A stretch of DNA of 10,623 bases from Eubacteriales bacterium. GTDB lineage: Bacteria > Bacillota > Clostridia > Christensenellales > CAG-138. Shown here in pieces: positions 1 through 7,037 of the stretch. How positions within the stretch are numbered: position 1 is the stretch's first letter; the number at the start of each line of letters is the position of its first letter. The DNA lies in NCBI GenBank assembly GCA_030695285.1, contig JAUYTF010000176.1, positions 1 through 10,623 of the forward strand. The letters run 5' to 3'. Made by a program: the position numbers and the translations under genes. The notes beneath the pieces were generated by a model. It searched no databases. It saw nothing but the letters and a program-made list of their open reading frames with translations, and was not told the origin of the DNA.

Positions 1-909
1 GGCGTGCAGTTTCACGACGACGACGCGGTGCCGGATATGAACAACATGTCCGACAAGGCGATCATCGACTACGCCAAGGACGTCAAGGCCATGCTGGACA
101 AATACGGCCTGTTTGCGGAGTTTGTGGCGCCCCGGCTCTGGTTTGACGCGCGCTGCAACGACGGCGCGTATACCGCGAGCCTGAAGGAGAACTACGATTT
201 TGCCATCTGGCGCTCCAAGCGCAGCTGCGACATCGCAAAGGCGCTGGGCACCAACAAGATCCAGCTCTGGCTGGCGCGCGAAGGCACGCTCTGCGCCGAG
301 GGCAAGAACCCGGTGGAGAAGATTTTGCAGCTGCGGGACGCGATGAATACAATTCTCGAGTACGATCGTGACGCGCTGATTCTTGTGGAACCCAAGCCCA
401 ACGAGCCGATTGATCGCAGCTATTGCGGCACCGTCGGGCACGCGCTGGGTCTTGGCGCATATACCGTTGACCCAAGCCGCGTTGGCGTATGCATCGAGAG
501 CGCACATTCGATCCTTGCGGGTCTCGACCCCGCCAACGACATGGCGTACGCCATCGCACTGGGCAAACTCTGGGGCGTGCACCTCAACGACCAGAACGGC
601 ATGAAGTACGATCAGGACAAGGCGTTCGGCGTGGACAACCTCAGGCAGGCGTTCAATCAGGTCAAGGTGCTCTATGAGAATAACTTCGGCGACAACGGCA
701 AGATGGAATGCGTCGGCCTCGACGTCAAAGCCATGCGCTCCCAGCCCGCCGAGGACTGCTACGCGCACATCGTGAAGTCAAAGAGAATCTTCGAGCTGCT
801 GCTGGAGAAGGTCAAGCGTTTTGACTACAAGTTCCAGGCAGAGTGCGTAAGAGAGCAGAACTTCGAGAAACTCGAAATGTATGTCATGGAGCTATTGATG
901 CTCGGCTAA
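1..909 (+). CDS. Xylose-isomerase-like TIM-barrel sugar isomerase, 5' end cut off
   Basis: Probable aldose-ketose isomerase of the Streptomyces-type (class I) xylose isomerase family. The frame is open from base 1 (Gly-Val-Gln-Phe-His-Asp-Asp-Asp), so the GTG at 4 is not a real start; about 50 N-terminal residues lie outside the window. Numbering from the first codon, the fragment keeps the His/Asp pair at H5 and D8, W90 in the pocket, E130 and K132 in EPKPNEP, the E166-x2-H169 metal site, D204 and D206 in KYDQD, and D241. Spacing fits the family closely. The metal ligand equivalent to Asp245 is His194 (VHLND), and the Thr-Asn-Leu-Phe pocket segment is replaced around residues 43-47. The class is therefore clear but the substrate may not be xylose. 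It precedes a sugar kinase on the same strand and probably supplies it with a ketose. Confidence 0.85.
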   Translation, partial: GVQFHDDDAVPDMNNMSDKAIIDYAKDVKAMLDKYGLFAEFVAPRLWFDARCNDGAYTASLKENYDFAIWRSKRSCDIAKALGTNKIQLWLAREGTLCAEGKNPVEKILQLRDAMNTILEYDRDALILVEPKPNEPIDRSYCGTVGHALGLGAYTVDPSRVGVCIESAHSILAGLDPANDMAYAIALGKLWGVHLNDQNGMKYDQDKAFGVDNLRQAFNQVKVLYENNFGDNGKMECVGLDVKAMRSQPAEDCYAHIVKSKRIFELLLEKVKRFDYKFQAECVREQNFEKLEMYVMELLMLG

Positions 910-910
910 C

Positions 911-925
911 TCGAATAGTATTCGA
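911..925. repeat. Perfect inverted repeat, 6-bp arms, possible operator
   Basis: The arms TCGAAT and ATTCGA flank a 3-base spacer, two bases after the isomerase stop codon. The right arm overlaps the -35 of a candidate promoter, which would suit a repressor site. A second dyad of the same shape (TTCGAG-AAA-CTCGAA, 862-876) lies 35 bases upstream inside the isomerase gene. A short dyad like this can occur by chance, so the operator role is a guess. Confidence 0.3.
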
Positions 926-950
926 CAAAATCGTTGATCTGGCGTACTAT
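922..950 (+). promoter_or_regulatory. Candidate sigma-A promoter for the kinase operon
   Basis: TCGACA (922-927, five of six to TTGACA) is followed after 17 bases by TACTAT (945-950, four of six to TATAAT). It would start transcription near 957, giving an 80-base leader before the kinase. The -10 is mediocre and read-through from the isomerase gene is an alternative. Confidence 0.35.
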
Positions 951-982
951 TTCATTGGAAGATCAATAGAAGAAACCATAGC

Positions 983-1020
983 CGGACGGGCGCGTGTTTG
1001 GAAAAGACGCGCGTCCGTTT
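983..1020 (+). terminator. GC-rich hairpin before the kinase gene
   Basis: CGGACG plus CGCGT (983-988 and 991-995, with a GG bulge) pair with ACGCG and CGTCCG (1007-1017). The loop is about 11 bases and only three T follow. It sits between the candidate promoter and the kinase Shine-Dalgarno site. It may partly terminate the isomerase transcript, act as an attenuator or stabilise the downstream mRNA. The short T-run makes a full terminator unlikely. Confidence 0.35.
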
Positions 1021-1040
1021 GGTATACTGGAGGCGGCAAT

Positions 1041-2048
1041 ATGAACCAAAACGGCATCGCAGTTGCGGGCAATATGATTGTAGACGTGCTCTATCCCATC
1101 CTCGGGCATCCGAAGCCGGGGGAGCTCACGACCATTACGGAAGGAGTCTCGCGTTCATCCGGCGGCGCGCTGTGCAACGTGATCGTCGATCTGGCAAAGC
1201 TCGATCCCGATCTGCCGCTCACCGCGCTGGGTCGCGTCGGCACCGACCCCGAGGGGGATTATGTGCTCGACAAACTGCGCGCGCACGACAACATAGACAC
1301 TTCCCGCGTGCTGCGCGAGGGGCTGACGTCGTTTACGGCGGTCATGGCGGACACCATCGGGAAGCAGCGCACGTTTTACCACTACCGCGGCGCGAACGCC
1401 CGCTTTTGTGAAAGCGACATCGATTGGGACAATCTCAAGGCGGACATCCTGCACATCGGATACATACTTTTGCTGGACGCACTGGACGAGCCGGATGATG
1501 CATTCGGCACCAAGATGGCAAGGCTGCTGCACACGGCGCAGCAGCGGGGGATATTGACCTCCATCGACGTGGTCAGCGAAACGGGCGATCGATTCGGGCG
1601 GATCGTCCCGCCTGCGCTCAAGTATACGGACTACTGCGTGATCAACGAGCTGGAGGCCGAGGCCTCGACGGGCGTGCTCCTGCGCGGCGAGAACAATGCG
1701 CTTTTGCGCGAAAACCTGCCCGCCGCGCTGAACCGGCTCAAGGCGCTGGGCGTCTCGCGCTGGGCGGTGATCCACGCGCCGGAAGGCGCATACGGCGTGG
1801 ACGAACACGGCAACTATCTTGAAACCGACAGTGCGCCGCTGCCGCGCGCGATGATCAAGGGCACGGTCGGTGCGGGGGACGCGTTCTGCTCCGGCGTGCT
1901 GTATGGCGCTTATCGCAATCTGCCGCTCGTCGAGGCGCTGGAGATGGGCAACGCTGCTGCTGCCTGCTCGCTCACGGAAAGCGGCGCGACAGAGGGTATG
2001 CGAAGGGCGGACGATGCTTTGATGCTTTGTCGGGAACTGCGAAAATGA
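1041..2048 (+). CDS. PfkB-family carbohydrate kinase
   Basis: ATP-dependent sugar kinase of the ribokinase/PfkB family, 335 residues, cytosolic. Visible motifs are the N-terminal GNMIVDV strand, the GG-x3-N sugar-binding segment (41-46), GRVGTDPEGD (64-73), NELEAE (202-207) and the C-terminal GAGDAF signature (277-282), with D280 as the likely catalytic base. The Asp that normally starts the DTxGAGD motif is Gly274 here. The frame is open upstream to 843, but the start is set at 1041 because GGAGG (1029-1033) lies seven bases before this ATG and homology begins here. It ends in an ATGA overlap with the next gene. Placed between an isomerase and a ketose-1-phosphate reductase homologue, it most likely makes a ketose 1-phosphate; the substrate cannot be read from sequence. 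Confidence 0.9.
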   Translation: MNQNGIAVAGNMIVDVLYPILGHPKPGELTTITEGVSRSSGGALCNVIVDLAKLDPDLPLTALGRVGTDPEGDYVLDKLRAHDNIDTSRVLREGLTSFTAVMADTIGKQRTFYHYRGANARFCESDIDWDNLKADILHIGYILLLDALDEPDDAFGTKMARLLHTAQQRGILTSIDVVSETGDRFGRIVPPALKYTDYCVINELEAEASTGVLLRGENNALLRENLPAALNRLKALGVSRWAVIHAPEGAYGVDEHGNYLETDSAPLPRAMIKGTVGAGDAFCSGVLYGAYRNLPLVEALEMGNAAAACSLTESGATEGMRRADDALMLCRELRK

Positions 2049-2914
2049 AGACGCAGATACGAAACTATAAGCACTTTGGTGAATGTCTCTGGCTTGAAAA
2101 CGGGATGTGGGAACTGGGAATTCCGACCTCGTTTGGCCCGCGTGTGCTGTATTTTGCTCAAAAAGGGCTGGAGAATGTTTTCTACGAGCAGCCGGCAGAC
2201 GCGGACTATCTTTGCACGCCGGAGGGCTGGCGCATATATGGCGGAACACGGTTGTGGCTCGCACCGGAAAGCGCGCATGCGCTCTACGCACCGGAACAAA
2301 ACCCGGTGTCTACGCAATGGCACGACGACACACTGGTCGTGACGCAGGTGGAAGACAAAAATCTTCACGTGATGAAGCAGATTGAAATTTCCGAGGGGGA
2401 AGATCCACTGAGCGTGGACATCGTCTATCGGATCACGAACACGGGGAAGCAAACACTCACCGGTGCGCCGTGGGCGGTGAGTGTCATGCGCGCGGGTGGT
2501 GTGCTAACGGTTCCGTTTGAAGCGAAAACCCGAGAGATTACGGCAAAGCCGGATCGGATTTTGTCGCTCTGGAATACGACTTCGCTGAACGATCCGCGGC
2601 TGAGCTTCACAAATAGCGCGGTGGAGATTGCGCAGAGGACGCAGGATGATTACTTTAAAGTTGGGCTCTGTTGCGCGGCGGGTACGGCGAGTTATGCACT
2701 AGAGGATCAAATATTGACGAAGACATTTCCGGTGAATCAAAACTCCGTGTATCCGGACGGGGGCGTGAATCTGGAAGTCTACGCGTGCCGCTGGATGCTT
2801 GAGTTTGAAACACTCGCGCCGCTTGGAACGATTCTACCCGACGAGTCGGTGGAGCATGCCGAGCGATGGACGATTTGTAGCAGGGAAGGCGAGGGCGTAA
2901 TTCATGCAGTTTAA
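2045..2914 (+). CDS. Galactose-mutarotase-like (aldose-epimerase-fold) protein of unknown function
   Basis: A 289-residue protein that looks like a member of the galactose-mutarotase-like beta-sandwich superfamily. The most telling segment is GGTRLWLAPE with a following YAPEQNPV (roughly residues 66-90), recalling the GGHRLW-type motif of uncharacterised sugar-binding relatives of aldose 1-epimerase. No signal peptide or membrane segment is present, so it should be cytosolic. Its ATG overlaps the kinase stop (ATGA), implying translational coupling; an in-frame TTG at 2027 is less attractive. The gene ends 11 bases inside the next one. In this operon it may speed anomer interconversion of the sugar or sugar phosphate, or only bind it. 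The catalytic His/Glu set of true mutarotases could not be assigned, so no reaction is claimed. Confidence 0.65.
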   Translation: MKTQIRNYKHFGECLWLENGMWELGIPTSFGPRVLYFAQKGLENVFYEQPADADYLCTPEGWRIYGGTRLWLAPESAHALYAPEQNPVSTQWHDDTLVVTQVEDKNLHVMKQIEISEGEDPLSVDIVYRITNTGKQTLTGAPWAVSVMRAGGVLTVPFEAKTREITAKPDRILSLWNTTSLNDPRLSFTNSAVEIAQRTQDDYFKVGLCCAAGTASYALEDQILTKTFPVNQNSVYPDGGVNLEVYACRWMLEFETLAPLGTILPDESVEHAERWTICSREGEGVIHAV

Positions 2915-4127
2915 AACGATACATGCGGTGATGTATGGCGCGGGAAATATCGGGCGCGGGTTCATCGGCATGCTGTTTGCCCAGAGCGGATATCGCATTA
3001 CGTTTATCGACGTGGCAAAGCCGCTCGTAGACGCGCTGCACACGAAAAAAAGCTATCCTGTGCGCGTGCTCGACGGGGACACGCACGAGGATATTCTGGT
3101 GGAGCACGTGGATGCCATCGACGGCACGGATTCGGAAGCGGTTGCGCAGGCGATTGCGGGCGCGGACGTCATGGCAACGGCGGTGGGCGCGAACATCCTC
3201 AAGTTCATTGCGCCAAACATCGCGGCGGGACTGAAGCTGCGCTACGCAAAAGGCGGAAAACCGCTGAACACCATCATCTGCGAGAATCTGATCGATGCAA
3301 ATATTGTGCTCAAAGAACTGATTCTAGCGCACCTGAATGAGGAAGAACAGGTCTGGTTTGCCGAGAATGTCGGGCTTGTGGAGGCGTCTATCGGGCGCAT
3401 GGTGCCCGTGCAGACGCCCGAGATGCAGGACGGCGATCCGCTTCGCGTCTGCGTGGAGCGCTACGGCTACCTGCCAGTGGACCGGGACGCGTTTCGCGGC
3501 GAGCTGCCGCAGATAAGAAACATGGTGCCGTTCTCTCCGTTTGATTTCTACATCCGCAGAAAGCTGTATGTGCATAACTTAGGCCACGCAACCACGGCGT
3601 ATCTGGGGCTGTATACGGGCAGAGAATTCATCTACGAATCCATCGACGACGCGGACGCCTATGCCATCGCGCTCAACGCGATGCTTGAGAGCGCGGAGGC
3701 GTTGTCGATCAAATACGGCGTTTCTCTTGCGGATATCCTGCGACACATTCAGGATTTGCTGATGCGCTTTACCAATCGCGCGCTCAAGGACACCTGCGCG
3801 CGGGTCGGCGCGGATCTCGTGCGGAAACTTGCCCCGCAGGATCGGTTGATCGGAGCCGCGCAACTCTGCCGAGAGCAGGGGATCGTGCCGGCGTATATTT
3901 GCGTTGGCGCGGCGGGGGCGGTCTATGCATATCAAAAAGAAAACGGACGGGAACAGACGCAAGAGAACGCCAAAGAAGCGCTTGCGGCGCTTTCCGGGCT
4001 GACGGACGGGAGTGTACACGCGCTGATCCTGCGCTATTACGCTCTCTTTGCCGCGGGGGCATCCCTCGCCGAGATTCGCCGCATGGCACAGCGGCTCAAA
4101 TCCGCAAATAGTCACGACGTGGTGTGA
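2904..4127 (+). CDS. mtlD: Mannitol-1-phosphate 5-dehydrogenase-like polyol-phosphate dehydrogenase
   Basis: NAD-linked oxidoreductase of the polyol-specific long-chain dehydrogenase family, 407 residues (MtlD of E. coli has 382). The Rossmann GAGNIGRGFIG lies at 12-22, with D36 ending strand 2, which favours NAD over NADP. The catalytic signature K220-x4-N225-x2-H228 sits in KLYVHNLGHATTAYLG, close to the MtlD counterpart. Family members oxidise mannitol 1-phosphate at C5 to fructose 6-phosphate. The start at 2904 overlaps the upstream gene by 11 bases and leaves a normal first strand before the GAG motif; ATG 2932 would remove it. There is no mannitol PTS gene nearby and the next gene is SorE-like, so the substrate may be glucitol 6-phosphate or another hexitol phosphate. 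The gene symbol denotes the closest family, not proven specificity. Confidence 0.85.
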   Translation: MQFKTIHAVMYGAGNIGRGFIGMLFAQSGYRITFIDVAKPLVDALHTKKSYPVRVLDGDTHEDILVEHVDAIDGTDSEAVAQAIAGADVMATAVGANILKFIAPNIAAGLKLRYAKGGKPLNTIICENLIDANIVLKELILAHLNEEEQVWFAENVGLVEASIGRMVPVQTPEMQDGDPLRVCVERYGYLPVDRDAFRGELPQIRNMVPFSPFDFYIRRKLYVHNLGHATTAYLGLYTGREFIYESIDDADAYAIALNAMLESAEALSIKYGVSLADILRHIQDLLMRFTNRALKDTCARVGADLVRKLAPQDRLIGAAQLCREQGIVPAYICVGAAGAVYAYQKENGREQTQENAKEALAALSGLTDGSVHALILRYYALFAAGASLAEIRRMAQRLKSANSHDVV

Positions 4128-4139
4128 GGAGAAACAACA

Positions 4140-5426
4140 ATGAAAACAACTGCTGTGCGCCTCTATGGCGCAATGGATTTACGAATGGAGACGTTTGAGT
4201 TGCCGGAGATCGGCCACGACGGCGTCCGCGTCGAGGTGGTCTCCGACAGCATCTGCATGTCCAGCTACAAGGCGGCGGTGCAGGGAACGGCGCACAAGCG
4301 CGTGCCAAAGGACGCAGCGGAACACCCCGTGATCATCGGGCACGAGTTCTGTGGCAAGATCATCGAGGTCGGCAAAAACTGGCAAGCAAAATATCGCGCG
4401 GGAGAGCACGTGGCAATCCAACCGGCGCATTTTTATCAAGGCTCGTTACTTGCGCCGGGCTATTCCTACCAATTCTGCGGCGGGGCTGCAACGGTGGTCA
4501 ATATCCCCATCGAAATCCTCAAGATGGATTGTCTGCTGCCCTATGCGAGCGATACATTCTTCTACGGCTCGCTGGCGGAACCCATGAGTTGCATCATTGG
4601 AACATTCCATGGCATGTATCACACCTCGCTGGGCAGCTATGAGCATCGCATGGGCATCGTTGAGGGCGGCAAGCTCGCGTTGCTTGCGTCGGTAGGGCCC
4701 ATGGGACTCGGTGCGATTGACTACGCGCTGCATGGTGAACGCAAGCCGGGATTGCTCGTGGTGACGGATATCGACGATCAAAGGCTCGCGCGCGCAAAGA
4801 GCATCTATACCGTAGAGCACGCAAAATCGCTCGGTGTCGAGCTTGTGTACGTCAACACAGCGAAACTTGAAGACCCAGTAGCTGCGCTCAAAGCGTTGAC
4901 GGGTGGCACAGGCTTTGACGATGCAATCTGCTTTGCGCCAGTCAAGCCGGTGGTTGAGCAGGCGGACAGTATCCTCGGCTTTGACGGCTGCCTGAGCTTC
5001 TTTGCGGGGCCGACCAACACCGCGTTCAAGGCCGAAGTGAATTTTTACGACGTACACTATTCGTCACACCACATTCTCGGTACAACCGGCGGCAACACAG
5101 ACGACATGCGCGAGGCGATTTCGCTCATGACCGCGGGCAAGATCAACCCCGCCGCGATGATCACGCACATCGGCGGCCACAACAGCGCGGCAGAAACCAC
5201 GCTGAACCTGCCGAACATCCCCGGCGGCAAGAAGCTGATCTATACGCATCTTGACATGCCACTGACCGCGATTGCGGATTTTGCGGAGCGCGGCAAGACC
5301 GAACCGATGTTTGCGGAGCTCGACCGCATTGTGAAAGGCTATAACGGCCTATGGTGCGGCGAGGCGGAAGCGTTTTTATTGCAGTTTGCGAAGAGAATTG
5401 ATAGAACAAGATCACAGGAGAAATAG
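4140..5426 (+). CDS. sorE: SorE-like zinc-dependent L-sorbose-1-phosphate reductase
   Basis: Medium-chain zinc dehydrogenase, 428 residues, most like SorE, which reduces L-sorbose 1-phosphate to D-glucitol 6-phosphate in sorbose-using bacteria. Hallmarks are CMSSYKAAVQGTAHKRVP (39-56), PVIIGHEFCG (63-72), YASDTFFYGSLAEPMSC (135-151) and KLALLASVGPMGLGAIDYALHG in the Rossmann domain (from 178). Probable catalytic zinc ligands are C39, H68 and E147, with E69 nearby. The four-cysteine structural-zinc lobe of classic alcohol dehydrogenases is absent from about 90-130. AGGAG (4127-4131) overlaps the upstream stop and lies eight bases before the ATG. The protein is basic and lysine/arginine-rich at the very end, where the coding tail carries the next gene's Shine-Dalgarno site. 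It should feed hexitol phosphate to the preceding dehydrogenase. Recognition rests on memory of the family. Confidence 0.8.
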   Translation: MKTTAVRLYGAMDLRMETFELPEIGHDGVRVEVVSDSICMSSYKAAVQGTAHKRVPKDAAEHPVIIGHEFCGKIIEVGKNWQAKYRAGEHVAIQPAHFYQGSLLAPGYSYQFCGGAATVVNIPIEILKMDCLLPYASDTFFYGSLAEPMSCIIGTFHGMYHTSLGSYEHRMGIVEGGKLALLASVGPMGLGAIDYALHGERKPGLLVVTDIDDQRLARAKSIYTVEHAKSLGVELVYVNTAKLEDPVAALKALTGGTGFDDAICFAPVKPVVEQADSILGFDGCLSFFAGPTNTAFKAEVNFYDVHYSSHHILGTTGGNTDDMREAISLMTAGKINPAAMITHIGGHNSAAETTLNLPNIPGGKKLIYTHLDMPLTAIADFAERGKTEPMFAELDRIVKGYNGLWCGEAEAFLLQFAKRIDRTRSQEK

Positions 5427-5430
5427 AAAT

Positions 5431-6777
5431 ATGAATGCATATATCGAGCGCGTATTACGCGAGATTCAAAAGAAGAACGCAAACGAACCGGAGTTTTTGC
5501 AGACGGTGGAGGAAGTGTATACATCTCTCGAGCCGATCGTGAGCAAGCATCCGGAATATGAGAAGCTCTCGCTGCTAGAGCGCATGTCCGAGCCGGAGCG
5601 CGCGATTTCGTTTCGCGTGACTTGGGTGGACGACGCGGGAAGAGTGCATGCAAACCGTGGCTACCGCGTGCAGTTCAACGGCGCGATCGGCCCGTTTAAG
5701 GGCGGACTAAGGTTCCATCCGTCGGTCAATCTGTCCATCATGAAGTTCTTAGGCTTTGAGCAGACGTTTAAAAACAGCCTGACCAGCCTGCCCATCGGCG
5801 GCGGCAAGGGCGGCAGCGACTTTGACCCGCGCGGTAAGAGCGACGGCGAAGTCATGCGCTTTTGCCAGGCGTTTATGACAGAGCTCTACCGCCACATAGG
5901 GCCCGATATCGACGTGCCCGCGGGCGACATCGGTGTGGGTGCGCGCGAGATCGGCTATCTTTACGGGCAGTATCGCAGGATCCGTGGCGCGTTTGAAAAC
6001 GGCGTGCTCACGGGCAAGGGCATGAGCTACGGCGGCAGCCTGATTCGCCCGGAAGCGACGGGGTTCGGCGCGGTGTACTACGTCAACGAAGTATTCAAGC
6101 ACGAGGGCGACAAGATGGAGGGCAAAACCTTCGCGCTCAGCGGCTTTGGCAATGTCTCATGGGGCGTGGCAAAGAAGCTCGAAGAGCTGGGAGCCATGGC
6201 AATCACACTCTCCGGCCCGGACGGCTACATCTACGATCCCAAGGGCGTGACGGGCAAGAAGATCGATTATCTGGTCGAAATGCGCAACAGCGGCAGAGAC
6301 AAGGTGAAGGACTATGCCGATCGCTACGGCTGCGCGTTTTATCCCGGCGAAAAGCCGTGGGGTGTGCAGGCAGATGTCTACATGCCGTGCGCCACGCAAA
6401 ACGACGTGAACATCAACAGCGTAAAGAAGATTGCAGCCTCCGGTTCGAAGTACTACATCGAGGTCGCGAATATGCCGACCACCAACGATGCGCTGGCGTT
6501 CTTGCTGGAGCAAAAGCATATGATCGTGGCGCCCAGCAAGGCGGTCAACGCAGGCGGCGTTGCCACCAGCGCCTTGGAGATGAGCCAGAACAGCATGCGC
6601 TATAGCTGGAGCGCGGAAGAGGTCGACGAAAAGCTGCACACCATCATGAAAAACATCCACGACAACTCGGCAAAGGCCGCCGAGGCGAACGGGCTAGGCT
6701 ACAATCTCGTCGCGGGCGCGAACATCGCAGGATTTGCCAAAGTCGCGGATGCGATGATTGCGCAGGGGATTATTTGA
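5431..6777 (+). CDS. gdhA: Glutamate dehydrogenase, hexameric, probably NAD-specific
   Basis: Catalyses reversible oxidative deamination of glutamate to 2-oxoglutarate and ammonia; 448 residues, the normal size of the bacterial hexameric enzyme. Substrate-site residues are present: K90 (GPFKGG), K114, catalytic K126 (GGGKGG) and D166 (PAGDIGVG). RPEATGFG (206-213) leads into the nucleotide domain with GFGN (238-241). F239 and the SGPDG turn (261-265) match the positions that go with NAD use in Clostridium symbiosum GDH (Phe238, Ser260, Pro262), and the two proteins appear similar throughout. The start is ATG 5431, not the in-frame codon at 5386, because AGGAG (5416-5420) precedes it and the N-terminus then matches the family. 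Only four bases separate it from the sorE-like stop, so it is the last gene of the sugar operon, before a strong hairpin. Confidence 0.96.
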   Translation: MNAYIERVLREIQKKNANEPEFLQTVEEVYTSLEPIVSKHPEYEKLSLLERMSEPERAISFRVTWVDDAGRVHANRGYRVQFNGAIGPFKGGLRFHPSVNLSIMKFLGFEQTFKNSLTSLPIGGGKGGSDFDPRGKSDGEVMRFCQAFMTELYRHIGPDIDVPAGDIGVGAREIGYLYGQYRRIRGAFENGVLTGKGMSYGGSLIRPEATGFGAVYYVNEVFKHEGDKMEGKTFALSGFGNVSWGVAKKLEELGAMAITLSGPDGYIYDPKGVTGKKIDYLVEMRNSGRDKVKDYADRYGCAFYPGEKPWGVQADVYMPCATQNDVNINSVKKIAASGSKYYIEVANMPTTNDALAFLLEQKHMIVAPSKAVNAGGVATSALEMSQNSMRYSWSAEEVDEKLHTIMKNIHDNSAKAAEANGLGYNLVAGANIAGFAKVADAMIAQGII

Positions 6778-6857
6778 GGGGCTGAAAATAAGAAACGATT
6801 CTCCCAAACTGAATCTGGTGCATGTTTGAAGTAACATCCGGAACATGCGAGTGGAAA

Positions 6858-6907
6858 AGCGCTGTGCGAAGGAACTCGACAAAGTCCCTTCGCCAGCGCT
6901 CTGTTTT
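6858..6907 (+). terminator. gdhA: Strong hairpin terminator after gdhA
   Basis: AGCGCTG, GCGAAGG and ACT (6858-6876) pair with AGT, CCTTCGC and CAGCGCT (6883-6900) around the loop CGACAA. This makes 17 pairs, with one bulged T and one A-C mismatch. TTTT follows at 6904-6907 and AAAA lies just before the stem at 6855-6858, so it could work in both directions. It closes the kinase-to-gdhA operon. The T-run is short and starts three bases after the stem. Confidence 0.7.
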
Positions 6908-6939
6908 GTCTCGGGTATCCTTAGAAGCTGGGAATCAGT

Positions 6940-6981
6940 GCTTGCTCAGACTTTGGCAAGTGTTTTAACGCAAGCTTTTTT
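6940..6981 (+). terminator. Second, weaker hairpin with T6 tract
   Basis: GCTTGC (6940-6945) can pair with GCAAGC (6970-6975), directly followed by six T (6976-6981). An alternative inner pairing is CTTGC/GCAAG (6941-6945 and 6956-6960) ahead of TTTT at 6963-6966. The 24-base loop weakens it. It may back up the stronger terminator or be a remnant. Confidence 0.35.
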
Positions 6982-7037
6982 CGCCTTTGGGCGGACTGAA
7001 TACTCTGGAAGGCAGGTCGGCACAGGCGCTTGGATTG

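Larger units (their letters stand above)
6778..7037. other. Non-coding gap between gdhA and the prenyltransferase gene, rich in dyads
   Basis: No credible gene is visible; the one open frame, from 6845 to 7060, has no Shine-Dalgarno site, no recognisable protein and runs through the terminator hairpin. A 7-bp perfect inverted repeat GCATGTT/AACATGC (6820-6826 and 6842-6848, 15-base loop) lies before the main terminator, and a further hairpin with a T6 run follows it. Confidence 0.6.

Noticed and set aside
4..6. GTG as the true start of the isomerase gene
   Set aside because: The codon before it (Gly) is also in frame and fits the family sequence before FHDDD; the gene clearly begins outside the window.
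1006..1015. Ten-base palindrome GACGCGCGTC as a protein-binding site
   Set aside because: It is part of the right arm of the hairpin at 983-1017 and is easily explained by alternating GC content.
843..1040. N-terminal extension of the kinase frame back to 843
   Set aside because: It overlaps the end of the isomerase gene, shows no kinase homology, and GGAGG stands right before ATG 1041.
1155..2291. Long open frame (378 codons) on the minus strand opposite the kinase and mutarotase-like genes
   Set aside because: It lies opposite genes with clear motifs and good ribosome sites. Its own translation is Arg/His/Ala-rich and unrecognisable. Long antisense frames are expected at this GC content.
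5386..5430. Upstream in-frame start for glutamate dehydrogenase
   Set aside because: It would lie within the sorE-like gene and add a basic tail not seen in the family; AGGAG precedes ATG 5431.
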